This document shows positions 47,300 to 55,895 of a DNA stretch of 64,000 bases, one piece after another. Below the pieces are notes generated by a model, which saw only the letters and a list, made by a program, of their open reading frames with translations, was not told where the DNA came from and searched no databases. A program made the position numbers and the translations under genes. This stretch comes from Micromonospora chersina (GTDB lineage: Bacteria; Actinomycetota; Actinomycetes; Mycobacteriales; Micromonosporaceae): positions 3,534,001 through 3,598,000 of the forward strand of contig NZ_FMIB01000002.1 of assembly GCF_900091475.1 (NCBI RefSeq), written 5' to 3'. Within the stretch, counting starts at the first letter, position 1. Each line of letters opens with the position of its first letter.

Positions 47300-48334
47300 G
47301 TGAGCCACCCTCAGCCTCCGTTCGGACCGCAGGACCCGAACCAGCAGCCTCAGGAACCGCCGACCCAGGCGTTCCCCACCGCGCCGATGCCGCCGGTGTC
47401 CGGCAGCCCGTACGCGCCGCAGCCGCCGGTCTCCGGTGCTCCGCAGCCGCCCACCTCGGGTGCCCCGTACCCGCCGGCCCCGGAGTCGCCGTACGCGCCG
47501 CAGCCGCCGACGTCCGGCGCGCCGTACCCGCCGCAGCCGCCCACCTCCGGGGCGCCGTACCCGCCGCCGGCCGCGGGGCAGCCTCCGTACCCGCCGCCGG
47601 CCCCGGCCGCGGCGTTCCCGCCGCCGCCCGGGCAGTACCCGCCGCCCCCGGGTGGGGCGTACCCGCCGAGCGGGCCGTACCCGCCCGCGCCCGGGCAGTT
47701 CGGCCCGCCGCCCAAGAAGTCCAACAAGAACGTCTGGATCACCGTCGGCATCGTGCTGGCGGTCATGCTGCTGCTCTGCTGCGGCGGCGGCATCTTCGCC
47801 ATCTACAGCGGCGCGAAGAAGACCAAGGACGCCATCGACAACCTGCCCACCCCGGGGGTCACCTACAGCAACCCGGTCGACGACTCCCCGACCGGCGGCA
47901 CGTCGGCGACGCCCGAGCCGGGCAGGACCGACGGCGAGACCTTCAACATGCCGGCCGGCGACAAGCTGATCGTCGTCGACGACGACGGCACCGTCGAGAT
48001 CACCGTCGGCAACTTCCGGACCAAGGACAAGGCCTGCCAGGAGTTCATGCCGGCGCCGAAGAACGGCATGTACCTGATCGCCGACGTGACCGCCGAGGTC
48101 ACCAAGGGCACCGGCTCGATCAACCCGTTCTTCTTCAAGTGGGTCGGCACCGACGGCGCCGAGGAGAGCGGCGTCGGCGGCGCCTTCTCCGGCTGCGGCA
48201 AGCTGATGGGCTCGGGCAACAACCTGCCCACCGGCAGCAAGCGCAGCGGCCAGCTCATCTTCGACGTCAAGGACAAGAACGGCACGCTGGAGTACGAGCA
48301 CCACCTGCGTACGGCGGGCTCCTGGAAGCCGTAA
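47300..48334 (+). CDS. Pro-rich membrane-anchored protein with DUF4352-like domain
   Basis: A 344-residue protein. The first 135 residues are a Pro/Gly/Tyr-rich cytoplasmic region made of imperfect repeats of PPTSGAPYPP and PPVSGAPQP. A membrane helix follows (VWITVGIVLAVMLLLCCGGGIF), then an external linker and, from about residue 225, a beta-sandwich similar to DUF4352 (VEITVGNFRTKD, GMYLIADVTAEV, KRSGQLIFDV). GTG 47300 follows AAGGAG by four bases. A terminator with TTTT lies downstream. Such proteins are common in actinomycete envelopes and their roles are unknown. Confidence 0.85.
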   Translation: MSHPQPPFGPQDPNQQPQEPPTQAFPTAPMPPVSGSPYAPQPPVSGAPQPPTSGAPYPPAPESPYAPQPPTSGAPYPPQPPTSGAPYPPPAAGQPPYPPPAPAAAFPPPPGQYPPPPGGAYPPSGPYPPAPGQFGPPPKKSNKNVWITVGIVLAVMLLLCCGGGIFAIYSGAKKTKDAIDNLPTPGVTYSNPVDDSPTGGTSATPEPGRTDGETFNMPAGDKLIVVDDDGTVEITVGNFRTKDKACQEFMPAPKNGMYLIADVTAEVTKGTGSINPFFFKWVGTDGAEESGVGGAFSGCGKLMGSGNNLPTGSKRSGQLIFDVKDKNGTLEYEHHLRTAGSWKP

Positions 48335-48349
48335 CGGCCCGAGGGTCGA

Positions 48350-48382
48350 GGGGGTCGGTCCCGCGTGGACCGGCCCCCTTTT
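48350..48382 (+). terminator. Terminator with T-run after the DUF4352-like gene
   Basis: Arms GGGGGTCGGTCC (48350-48361) and GGACCGGCCCCC (48367-48378), one wobble, then TTTT. Confidence 0.85.
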
Positions 48383-48498
48383 CGCGTCGCTTGGGGAACG
48401 GACGAGGAAGGCCGCCCAGCCCGGGTTTCAGTTCCCGACGGCCGGGGACGCCGCTGCCGGTGGGGCGCGACGGCGCCCACGACGACACGGGAGGCGGC

Positions 48499-48690
48499 AT
48501 GAGCGTCGAACGGGCGAAGGACGACCTCGAGGACCTGGCCGGCCCGGCCCGAGCCCGGTTGGGCGACATGACCCGGGACGAACGGTCCGAGGCGGACCAG
48601 GTGCGGCGCCAGGACGAGATCCGGGGCAAGCGACCCGGCGAGCACGTCCAGCAGGACGCCCGGGACGCACGGGACGACTTCTCCGACTGA
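48499..48690 (+). CDS. Small hydrophilic CsbD-like stress protein
   Basis: A 63-residue, highly charged protein (MSVERAKDDLEDLAGPARAR followed by LGDMTRDERSEADQVRRQDEIRG and an acidic end). The length, the helix-favouring composition and the pattern of Gly and Asp recall CsbD/YjbJ stress proteins, but the match is weak. ATG 48499 follows GGGAGG by four bases, good evidence that it is translated. Confidence 0.6.
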   Translation: MSVERAKDDLEDLAGPARARLGDMTRDERSEADQVRRQDEIRGKRPGEHVQQDARDARDDFSD

Positions 48691-48835
48691 GGTGTCCCGG
48701 GTCCCGGCCGGTGGCGACGGCGTGGCGGGAACGCGGGCGTCGTGATCGGTCGCCGGTCCGACCTGAACCCGGCTGACCAGCGTTCACGGTGAGCCGGGTA
48801 GCGGATCACAGTTCGGCGCGGTCCCGCCGTACCCC

Positions 48836-49531
48836 ATGGCGCCGCCGCGGCAGTCCTGGTGGGGCCGGCTCTCCCGCGGCGCGCGGGTCGCCGTCGTGGC
48901 GGCGGGCGTCATGGTGCTCTGCTGCTGCGGCGGCGTGGCCATCGGCGCGGTCACCGACCCGCCGGCGAGCACCGACAAGAAGGACGCCGCCCCGGCCTCC
49001 TCCGCGCCGGTGAACGGCGGGGAGGCCGCCGCACCCGCTCCCGCGGTGGCCGATCTCGCCACGCCGTCGGCGACGGCCAGCCCGACCGAGGCGGCGCCGA
49101 GCGAGTCACCGTCGCCGTCCCCGCAGGTGCGGATCCGGACCGTCACGGCGACCCAGAAGATCGCCTACTCGACCAGGACGGTCAAGGACTCCACCCTGGC
49201 GGAGGGCACCACGAAGGTCCGGACCAGGGGTGTGGCCGGCGTCCGGACCCTCACGTACCAGGTGACCCTCACCGACGGCGTGGAGACCGGGAGGAAGCTG
49301 GTGCGGTCGGTGGTCACCAAGGCTCCCGTCACGCAGGTGGTAGCCGTCGGGACCAAGCAGACACGGCAGTGCGACCCGAACTACAGCGGGGCCTGCGTGC
49401 CGATCGCCAGCGACGTCGACTGCTCGGGCGGCAGCGGCAACGGCCCCGCGTACGTCGACGGTCCGGTCTACGTGGTGGGCCGGGACATCTACGACCTCGA
49501 CCGCGACGGCGACGGGGTGGGCTGCGACTGA
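48836..49531 (+). CDS. Membrane-anchored G5 and Excalibur domain protein
   Basis: A 231-residue protein with an N-terminal membrane helix (VAVVAAGVMVLCCCGGVAIG), a Ser/Thr/Pro linker, a G5 domain at about residues 98-175 (IAYSTRTVKDSTLAEGTTKV ... GVRTLTYQVTLTDGVETGRKL) and a C-terminal Excalibur calcium-binding-like motif (DLDRDGDGVGCD) with paired cysteines (CDPNYSGACVP). G5 domains bind glycans or wall polymers. ATG 48836 lacks a ribosome site. It is co-directional with two other surface or stress genes. No peptidase or lysozyme domain is present, unlike RpfB. Confidence 0.9.
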   Translation: MAPPRQSWWGRLSRGARVAVVAAGVMVLCCCGGVAIGAVTDPPASTDKKDAAPASSAPVNGGEAAAPAPAVADLATPSATASPTEAAPSESPSPSPQVRIRTVTATQKIAYSTRTVKDSTLAEGTTKVRTRGVAGVRTLTYQVTLTDGVETGRKLVRSVVTKAPVTQVVAVGTKQTRQCDPNYSGACVPIASDVDCSGGSGNGPAYVDGPVYVVGRDIYDLDRDGDGVGCD

Positions 49532-49572
49532 CGCGCATCCGCCGGGGCGCGGCATCCGCGCCCCGGCGGCCC

Positions 49573-50679
49573 TCACCGCGGCGGCGGGAGGAACAGGTGG
49601 CCGTGCCAGGCGCCGCGGACGGTGCGCGCCGCCACCGTCGTCCAGGCGGCCACCAGCAGCCCGTACAGCAGCACCGCGAGCGTGGTCAGCACGGCCGAGC
49701 CGGCCCGGGTGGCCAGCCCGGTGACCCCGGTGACCAGCGTGCCGACCGGGAAGGTGAAGCTCCACCAGGTGAGCGAGAAGGGCAGCCCGGCGCGCGCGGT
49801 GCGCACCGTGATCGCGGCCGCCAGGGCCAGCCACACCAGGGCGAACCCCAGCACGGGTACGCCGTAGAGCACGGCGAGCATCTGCGCCCCGGCCGCGTAC
49901 GGCTCGGGCAGCACCCCCGCGGCGGCCCGGCCGAGCAGGTGGGCCGCGGTGATGGACTGGCCGAGCGGCCCCAGCACGATCCACAGGGTGGGGACCATCC
50001 GGGCGGCGCCGACCCGGTGCACGACCAACCGGTTCCAGAGCTGCGGCAGGATGACCAGGGTGGCGACCAGGCTCACGCCGAACATCGCGTAGCAGGCGAG
50101 CACCAGGTCGAGCCGGGCCTGCCCGGCCGGCAGGTGCGGCACGAGCAGCGCGCCGTTCGCGGCCGAGACCATCGGCGGCACCACCGGCATCAGCCAGCCA
50201 CCGAACGCGGCGTCCGGCCCGATCCGGTGCCGGGTCATCATCAGGTACGGGATGGCCACCGCGGTCAGCAGGCCCAGCCCGGTCCCGACGCCCCACAGCA
50301 GGAGGTCGACCGCCACGGCGGCGGACTGCCCGATCAGCGCCGGCCCGAGCAGCAGCGCGCCACCGCCCACGGTCATCAGCGCCATGGGCGGCGCGCCCCA
50401 GAACTGCGCCATGACCGGGTCGGCCGCGTATCCGAGGGCGGTCTCCCGGTCCCGGCGCAGGTGCACCGCCCACGCGACGACCAACGCCACGAGCAGCGCC
50501 GCCGCCGCGAGCCAGACGACGGTCGCCACGAACCGCAGCCCGGGCAGGTGCACGGGCAGACCGGCGGCTGCGGTGGCCACGATCCCGGTGCCCATCACCG
50601 AGGCGAACCAGTTCGGGCCGAGGTGGGCGGTGGGGCTTGCGGGACGCGGCAGCACGGCCGGTTGGTGCAGGCTGTTCAT
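49573..50679 (-). CDS. TDT-family transporter (TehA/SLAC1-like)
   Basis: A 368-residue membrane protein with about ten helices. The start GPNWFASVMGTGIVATAAAGLP is the family signature, and WGAPPMALMTVGGGALLLGP and LTWWSFTFPVGTLVTG follow. Members export tellurite, C4-dicarboxylates, sulfite or anions. It is divergent from a LysR gene with an inverted repeat between them, so it is probably LysR-regulated. The substrate is open; sulfite or malate-type anions are plausible for actinomycetes. Confidence 0.9.
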   Translation of the reverse strand: MNSLHQPAVLPRPASPTAHLGPNWFASVMGTGIVATAAAGLPVHLPGLRFVATVVWLAAAALLVALVVAWAVHLRRDRETALGYAADPVMAQFWGAPPMALMTVGGGALLLGPALIGQSAAVAVDLLLWGVGTGLGLLTAVAIPYLMMTRHRIGPDAAFGGWLMPVVPPMVSAANGALLVPHLPAGQARLDLVLACYAMFGVSLVATLVILPQLWNRLVVHRVGAARMVPTLWIVLGPLGQSITAAHLLGRAAAGVLPEPYAAGAQMLAVLYGVPVLGFALVWLALAAAITVRTARAGLPFSLTWWSFTFPVGTLVTGVTGLATRAGSAVLTTLAVLLYGLLVAAWTTVAARTVRGAWHGHLFLPPPR

Positions 50680-50711
50680 GTCGCCAACCCTCGGACCGCC
50701 ACGGCCGACCC

Positions 50712-50732
50712 GGTAGGCGGGGATCTCCTACC
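50712..50732. promoter_or_regulatory. Inverted repeat GGTAGG-N9-CCTACC between TDT and LysR genes
   Basis: Perfect six-base arms within the 71-bp divergent gap; probably the LysR recognition site. A TAACCT hexamer (50739-50744) six bases before ATG 50751 could be the -10 box of the regulator gene. Confidence 0.55.
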
Positions 50733-50750
50733 GAGCCATAACCTCTGCCT

Positions 50751-51662
50751 ATGCCTCTGCCGCCGCAGGTGACCGACCTGAGCAGCCTCGACCTGCTGCT
50801 CTCCGTCGCCCGGCTCGGCAGCATCGGCCAGGCCGCGGCGGAACACCGCATCTCCCAACCGGCGGCCAGCGCCCGCCTCCGTCACCTGGAACGCCGGCTC
50901 GGCCTCACCCTGCTGCACCGCACGCCGCGCGGGTCCGCGCTCACCCCGACCGGCGCGCTGATCGCCGACTGGGCCCGCACCGTGGTGGACGCGGCCGACT
51001 CGTTCGCCGCCGCCGTGCAGGCGCTGCGCGTCACGAAGGAGAGCCGGCTCACCGTCGCGGCCAGCCAGACCGTCGCCGAGTACCTGCTCCCGGCGTGGCT
51101 CGTGGCACTGCGCGTACGGCAGCCGGACCTCGCCGTCACCCTCCAGGCCGCCAACTCCGCGGAGGTGGCCGCCCGCCTCCTCGCGGACCGGGCCGACCTC
51201 GGGTTCGTGGAGGGTCCCGACCTGCCGGGCGGGCTCGACGCCGACACGGTGGCCACGGACCGGCTCACGGTGGTCGTCGCCCCTTCCCACCGCTGGGCGC
51301 GCCGGCGGCGCGGCATCACCCCGGCCGAGTTGGCCGCCGCGCCGCTGGTGGCCCGGGAGGCGGGCTCGGGCACCCGCCGGGCGCTGGAGAGCGCGCTGCG
51401 CGAGCAGGGTGCGGGCGAGCTCGCCGCGCCGATCCTCGAACTCTCCTCGACGACGGCGATCAAGCACGCGGTCGGTGCGGGCAGTGGACCGGCCGTGCTG
51501 AGTTCGCTGGCGGTGAGCACCGAACTGGCCGCCGGCGTGCTGGTCGCGGTGCCGGTCCACGGGCTCGACCTGCGCCGCCGGCTGCGGGCGGTGTGGCCGG
51601 CGGGACGGCAGCTCACCGGCCCGGCGCGGGATCTCCACGCGATCGCCCGCCGGCACGGGTGA
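50751..51662 (+). CDS. LysR-family transcriptional regulator
   Basis: A 303-residue regulator. The winged helix-turn-helix is at residues about 8-66 (LDLLLSVARLGSIGQAAAEHRISQPAASARLRHLERRLG in outline), followed by a type-2 periplasmic-binding effector domain (LTVAASQTVAEYLLPAWL, then LTVVVAPSHRWAR). It is divergent from the TDT transporter, the typical LysR-target arrangement. The ATG opens the mRNA almost directly and no ribosome site is seen. The coinducer is unknown, likely the transported anion. Confidence 0.92.
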   Translation: MPLPPQVTDLSSLDLLLSVARLGSIGQAAAEHRISQPAASARLRHLERRLGLTLLHRTPRGSALTPTGALIADWARTVVDAADSFAAAVQALRVTKESRLTVAASQTVAEYLLPAWLVALRVRQPDLAVTLQAANSAEVAARLLADRADLGFVEGPDLPGGLDADTVATDRLTVVVAPSHRWARRRRGITPAELAAAPLVAREAGSGTRRALESALREQGAGELAAPILELSSTTAIKHAVGAGSGPAVLSSLAVSTELAAGVLVAVPVHGLDLRRRLRAVWPAGRQLTGPARDLHAIARRHG

Positions 51663-51801
51663 CCTGGCCGACCGGGCCTCGGACGCGCGATGGCGGGCTC
51701 GTCGTCGGGGCCGGCGAGCAGGAGGCCAAGATGCCCGCCGGCCCTATCCGGTCATGGTCGGCGAGGTCAGCCGCGCCGGACCGAGCGACCCGCTCACCCG
51801 G

Positions 51802-52548
51802 TCACTCGGGGGCCGTCCGCACGTGGGTGGTGAGGGTGCCGTCGTCGTCGAGGACGTGGAACATCACGCCGGGCGGGTCAGTCAGGTCGGCGGTGTTGGC
51901 CCACGTGAGCGCGTCGGTGGTGGTCCACGGCAGGCGGGTGGTGGACACCACGCCGGGCGCCGCGAGCAGCGGTCGACCGGCGAACGACCCCGCGGCGGCC
52001 GCGTGGGCGTGTCCGCAGAGGACGGCCACCACCCCCTGGGCCCGCTGGAGGATCGCGGCGAACTCGTCGGCGTTGCCGAGCCCGATGCCGTCCACCAGCG
52101 GGTTGTGCAGGCGGATCGGATGATGGTGCAGCCCGACGACCACGGGCGCGTCAGCCTCGGCCAGGACCCCGCGCAGCCATTCCAGGGTCTCGGGAGCGAG
52201 CGCACCGTCGTCGCGACCGGGGATGGTGGAGTCGCAGAGTGCGAACAGCACGCCACCCACCCGGTGCAGCTGGTTGATCGGCGCGTCACCGTCAGTCCCC
52301 AACAGCACGCTGCGGTACGCCGACCGTTTGTCGTGGTTGCCCGGCAGCATGAGCACCGGAACGTCGGCGACGAGTTCCGCCTTGACCTGCTCGTACTCGG
52401 AGATCTCGCCGTGGTCGGCCAGGTCACCGGAGACGAGGATCAGGTCGATGGCGCAGCCGCGCAGGTAGCGCATCACCCGCCGGGCGCGGGCCAGGGCGCG
52501 TTCACTCCCGTCGAGGTGGGTGTCGCTGATGTGCGCGATGATCATCAT
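51802..52548 (-). CDS. Calcineurin-like metallophosphoesterase (CpdA-like)
   Basis: A 248-residue phosphoesterase with the full metal-binding set: HISDTHLDG, VSGDLADHG, LPGNHDKR, GLHHHPIR and CGHAHAAA. The order and length fit the class III cyclic-nucleotide phosphodiesterase CpdA group. ATG 52548 (or 52545) is placed just before the first strand; the longer reading adds 34 unlikely residues. It converges on the LysR gene. Hydrolysis of cAMP is a guess from the family. Confidence 0.85.
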   Translation of the reverse strand: MMIIAHISDTHLDGSERALARARRVMRYLRGCAIDLILVSGDLADHGEISEYEQVKAELVADVPVLMLPGNHDKRSAYRSVLLGTDGDAPINQLHRVGGVLFALCDSTIPGRDDGALAPETLEWLRGVLAEADAPVVVGLHHHPIRLHNPLVDGIGLGNADEFAAILQRAQGVVAVLCGHAHAAAAGSFAGRPLLAAPGVVSTTRLPWTTTDALTWANTADLTDPPGVMFHVLDDDGTLTTHVRTAPE

Positions 52549-52730
52549 GTACCGATGGTGCGCACCGCCGAGTCCGCCGCGAAAGCACCAATCACCCTCG
52601 ACTGGCCCGGCCACCGTGGATGCCGGTCCCGGGAAAAATCCTTCCGGCATGGCGTCGGATCCGGGACGAGTCGTTCGTAGAACAGGTGAGAGGCGGCCGG
52701 CAAGAGCCGCCGGGACAAGGGAGCCATGGG

Positions 52731-53105
52731 ATGACCCGGTACCTGATCTCGTTCAACGCCGGCGCGATGGACCACATCCCCGAGGAGGAGATCCCCGACG
52801 TCTCCAAGACCACGCACGCGGTGATCCAGGAGGCCGTCAACGCCGGCGTCTGGGTGTTCGGCGCCGGACTGCAGAGCCAGCGGGCGAGCGTCGTGGGCAC
52901 GGACGGGGTGGTCACCGACGGCCCTTACCCGGAGACCAAGGAGGTCATCGGCGGGTTCTGCGTCGTCGACGTGGCCTCACGCGAGGAGGCGCTGGAGTGG
53001 GCCGCCAAGGTCGCCGCCTCCTGCCGCTGCGCACAGGAGGTCCGGGAACTCCTGCCCGACCCCGAGCACGACGCGATGCTCCGCCAGGCCGGCCGGCGAT
53101 GGTGA
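52731..53105 (+). CDS. YCII/DGPF-domain protein
   Basis: A 124-residue ferredoxin-like fold protein of the YCII-related (DGPF) group, with MTRYLISFNAGAMDHIP, the hallmark TDGPYPETKEVIGGF and a helix EEALEWAAKVAASC. In this group DGPF proteins often sit beside ECF sigma factors of the SigJ/ECF41 type, but none is adjacent here. ATG 52731 follows AAGGGAG. A 240-bp stretch follows that holds no gene apart from a terminator for tRNA-Ala on the other strand. Confidence 0.85.
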   Translation: MTRYLISFNAGAMDHIPEEEIPDVSKTTHAVIQEAVNAGVWVFGAGLQSQRASVVGTDGVVTDGPYPETKEVIGGFCVVDVASREEALEWAAKVAASCRCAQEVRELLPDPEHDAMLRQAGRRW

Positions 53106-53302
53106 CATCCCGCTGATGACTGATCGACGGAGACCTGCCGCGCTGGAGCGGAACGCGCGTCGGCACGGTTGACAATGCGGGCCACCGACCGGGGATCGGG
53201 CGTGGAACGAAGCCCGGTCCCCGGTTTCGGCCGATGGATGCACCCGACGCCGCTGCCGGATCAGCTCACAGCCAGCCTGCCGATGACCGCTGCGCAAGAT
53301 CG

Positions 53303-53337
53303 AAAAAGGCCGTCCCCCACGACGGGAAACGGCCTTT
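53303..53337 (-). terminator. Terminator of tRNA-Ala
   Basis: AAAGGCCGT (53305-53313) pairs with ACGGCCTTT (53329-53337); on the minus strand the stem ends in TTTTT (53307-53303). It begins nine bases past the tRNA 3' end. Confidence 0.85.
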
Positions 53338-53345
53338 GAACTGGG

Positions 53346-53419
53346 TGGAGCTGAGGGGATTTGAACCCCTGACCCCCTCGATGCGAACGAGGTGCGCTAC
53401 CGGTCTGCGCCACAGCCCC
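53346..53419 (-). tRNA. tRNA-Ala (anticodon CGC)
   Basis: On the minus strand: acceptor GGGGCTG with CAGCTCC (one wobble), D-arm GCGCAGACCGGTAGCGC, anticodon arm CTCGTTCGCATCGAG (anticodon CGC, reading GCG), T-arm AGGGGTTCAAATCCCCT and discriminator A. CCA is not encoded. A T-run terminator follows. Confidence 0.96.
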
Positions 53420-53524
53420 TCCGCTGGCGTACCAGCGTCGGTCCCACCCGGCTTTCACCGGGCGGGCCGGCGACAAGGCTAACAGGTTCGGCACCTCGGA
53501 AGCGAACCGCCCCACCGCCTGAGC

Positions 53525-53574
53525 AGATCTTGGAGGGAATAGGCCCCCAGAGGGGCCCAAACCCTCCAAGATCT
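53525..53574. repeat. Bipartite intergenic palindrome (AGATCTTGGAGGG type)
   Basis: Perfect 13-base outer arms AGATCTTGGAGGG (53525-53537) and CCCTCCAAGATCT (53562-53574) surround an inner stem GGCCCC/GGGGCC (53542-53547, 53552-53557). It lies 13 bp past the stop of the DHFR-like gene and can end it. Same architecture as the elements at 3361-3443 and 61668-61729. Confidence 0.75.
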
Positions 53575-53587
53575 CGCGGGGACCGGA

Positions 53588-54139
53588 TCAGGCGGGGGCG
53601 TAGGTCAGGTTCAGGACGCCGCTCTTCAACGTGGCGCTGTCGACGAGGCGCAGGGGGTAGGTGGGCGTGCCCTCGAAGAGGCGCTGGCCGTGGCCCACGG
53701 CGATCGGGTGGACCAGCAGCCGCAGCTCGTCCAGCAGCCCGTTGGCCAGCAGCCACCGGACCGTGGTGGCGCCGCCGGACATGGCGATCTCCCCGTCGGT
53801 CTGCTCCTTCAGCTCTCGCAGCCGGGCGGCGACCTGGTCGGTGTCGCCGGAGATCAGGTGCGAGTTCTGCCAGGTGGTCTCGGTGAGGGTGTTGGACAGC
53901 ACGTACTTCGGCACCGAGTTGATGAACGACGCGAACTCCATGTCGTCCCCGCTCTGGTTGGGCCAGAACTCCGACCACTCCTGGTACTGCGTGCGGCCCA
54001 TGAGGAACGCCGTGGTCGCCGCCACCCCGCGGCCGACGACCGCGCCCATCTCGTCGTCGAAGTAGGGGAAGTGCCACTGGTCGGGCCGCTCCACGACACC
54101 GTCCAGCGAGATGAAGAAGTTCGACACGATCTTGGCCAT
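53588..54139 (-). CDS. Dihydrofolate reductase-like (RibD C-terminal) reductase
   Basis: A 183-residue protein of the RibD-C/DHFR-like group: VSNFFISLDGVVERPDQWHF, TAFLMGRTQYQEW, YVLSNTL, ISGDTDQVAARLRELKEQ, IAMSGGATTVRWLLANGLLDELRL and VHPIAVGHGQRLF. These are NADPH-dependent reductases of unknown substrate, widespread in actinomycetes. ATG 54139 follows GGAG by seven bases; the longer reading is not supported. It stands alone between glpR and tRNA-Ala. Confidence 0.88.
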   Translation of the reverse strand: MAKIVSNFFISLDGVVERPDQWHFPYFDDEMGAVVGRGVAATTAFLMGRTQYQEWSEFWPNQSGDDMEFASFINSVPKYVLSNTLTETTWQNSHLISGDTDQVAARLRELKEQTDGEIAMSGGATTVRWLLANGLLDELRLLVHPIAVGHGQRLFEGTPTYPLRLVDSATLKSGVLNLTYAPA

Positions 54140-54234
54140 CACAGGCTCCCCTGTCCGCGGCCGGCCCTTGCGCCGGCCCTCACCAACCCGTCGAACGGCA
54201 CCCGCCGGATTCGACAACACCGGCGGAAGAACTT

Positions 54235-55014
54235 CTAAGCGCCCCGCCCGCTCTGGTACGGCCGCCCCCGCAGGCCACCCGCCCGCCGGTAGGAGACCGA
54301 GCCGCCGCTCGCCGCGGGCGGCAGGTCCGCGGGCCGGTCCAGCCCCATGGCGGTACGCCGGACCGCCTCGCGCTGGGCCGCCAGGCGGCGCTGCGCCTCC
54401 CGCCGGGCGGCGGCACGCCGCGCCTGCTCGCGCCGCACCTCGGCCTGGCGGGCGGCCAGCCACGCCGCCTCCCGGGCCTCCGCGCGCCGCCGCCGGCGCT
54501 CGGCCAGGGCCCGCTGCCGCAGGTGTACGACGTACGCCACGAGCAGTGCGCCGGTGACCGAGACGCTGATCCAGAACCCGGGGCTGACCAGCACCACGCC
54601 GATCAGCTCGACGAAGTTGAGCAGCAGCAGCGCGGCGAGGACCCGCCGGCGGCGGTAGATGGCCGGGGTGTGCTGCCGGCGCTTCGGTGGGTGCCGTCGG
54701 CGGGACCTGGCCGGGGCGGGCGGCACCGACCGGAGCCGGCCCGAGCGACGCCGGGCGGGTGGCGCCGACACCGGCCGGGCGAGACCGCCCGTGCCCGAGT
54801 CCTCACTGAGGGTGACGACGAGGGAGCGCGGCGGGTGCACCGGCCGCCGTCCGGGCACGGTGCGACGCCGACGGCGGCGCTGGAGCACCCGGGCCGTCGA
54901 CTGCGCCCGCTCCGCCACCAGCCGCTCGGTGGCGTCGTACCGGCGGACCAGCGCCGGCGCGAGGGCGAGCAGACCGGCGGCGGCGAGGACGGCGAGGAGC
55001 ACCGAGGTCGGCAC
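54235..55014 (-). CDS. glpR: GlpR-like membrane protein (receptor of gephyrin-like Glp)
   Basis: A 259-residue protein with an N-terminal helix (SVLLAVLAAAGLLALAPALV) followed by RRYDATERLVAERAQSTARVL, an Arg/Pro-rich linker, a second hydrophobic hairpin of two helices (about residues 135-180: LAALLLLNFVELIGVVLV, ISVSVTGALLVAYVV) and a long Arg/Ala/Glu helix. This layout and its position near rimJ-like and glp match the Rv0996/GlpR protein, reported in corynebacteria as the membrane receptor for Glp in cell division. GTG 55014 gives the typical MPTS start with GGGAGG six bases upstream. Confidence 0.8.
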   Translation of the reverse strand: MPTSVLLAVLAAAGLLALAPALVRRYDATERLVAERAQSTARVLQRRRRRRTVPGRRPVHPPRSLVVTLSEDSGTGGLARPVSAPPARRRSGRLRSVPPAPARSRRRHPPKRRQHTPAIYRRRRVLAALLLLNFVELIGVVLVSPGFWISVSVTGALLVAYVVHLRQRALAERRRRRAEAREAAWLAARQAEVRREQARRAAARREAQRRLAAQREAVRRTAMGLDRPADLPPAASGGSVSYRRAGGLRGRPYQSGRGA

Positions 55015-55198
55015 CCTCACCCCTCCCGTCACCAAGTTCGGGGCGAGCGCCACACGACCGCAACTTCTTCCGTCGCCCGTCGTTTACGGCGCAGATCGTG
55101 CGGGCAGGCAGCGCTTGCCACAGCTTGCAGTTACTTGAGGTTACGGGCCGCCGACCGACTTCACCGTGCGCCGCGCCGGGCGCGGCAGGTGGGACGCT

Positions 55199-55843
55199 TC
55201 ACCCGCGGTTGTCACGTACGCGGTGCCACCGGGCCAGCAACCCGCCCTCGGCGGCCACTTCCTCACTGGTCATCGCGTATCCGATGTGGTCCCGCCAGGC
55301 GCCGTCGATGTGCATGTAGCGCACGTGGTAGGCCTCCTCGCGGAAGCCGAGCTTCTCCACGACCCGGCGGGACGGCTGGTTCTCCGGCCGGATGTTGACC
55401 TCGATCCGGTGCAGCCCGCCGGGGCCGAACGCGTGGTCCACGGCCAGGGCCACCGCCGTGGGAATGACGCCGCGACCGGCCACCCGGGAGTCCACCCAGT
55501 AGCCGATGTAGCCGGAGCAGAACGCGCGCCGCACGATGCTGCCCACGTTGACGTGGCCGACCAGCCGTTCCGCGCCGTTCTCGCGTAGGCAGACCGCGAA
55601 CGGCATGCCGTCGCCGGTGCGCGCGGACCTCCGCTGGTCGGCGTGGACGAAGCGGAACGCGGCCGGCGAGTTCGTCTCGTCCCAACTGCCCGGCACGTGG
55701 GACTCCCAGGGGGACAGCCAGGCCCGGTTGGCCCGCCGGATCTCCGACCAGGCCAGCGCGTCGGATCGCCGGTACGGCCGCAGCACCACCGGACCGTCCA
55801 CCAGCACCGCCGGCCACCCGGGCGGCCGCCGGAACCAGCTCAT
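55199..55843 (-). CDS. rimJ: GNAT acetyltransferase, RimJ-like
   Basis: A 214-residue N-acetyltransferase of the RimJ/RimL type: VVLRPYRRSDALAWSEIRRANRAWL, GHVNVGSIVRRAFCSGYIGYWVD, the acetyl-CoA loop VAGRGVIPTAVALAVDH and LHRIEVNIRPENQPSRRVVEKLGF. ATG 55843 follows AAGG. In M. tuberculosis the orthologous gene (Rv0995) lies between moeA/glp and Rv0996, the same order as here. The protein or peptide substrate is unknown. Confidence 0.88.
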   Translation of the reverse strand: MSWFRRPPGWPAVLVDGPVVLRPYRRSDALAWSEIRRANRAWLSPWESHVPGSWDETNSPAAFRFVHADQRRSARTGDGMPFAVCLRENGAERLVGHVNVGSIVRRAFCSGYIGYWVDSRVAGRGVIPTAVALAVDHAFGPGGLHRIEVNIRPENQPSRRVVEKLGFREEAYHVRYMHIDGAWRDHIGYAMTSEEVAAEGGLLARWHRVRDNRG

Positions 55844-55895
55844 CGGGTCAGCCTTCCACACGCGACCGGGGGGCCCGCAAGCTCACTCCCCACGC

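Noticed and set aside
47395..47700. CRISPR-like or VNTR array in the tandem repeat
   Set aside because: The repeats are in frame within a Pro-rich protein and vary at codon level; there are no spacers.
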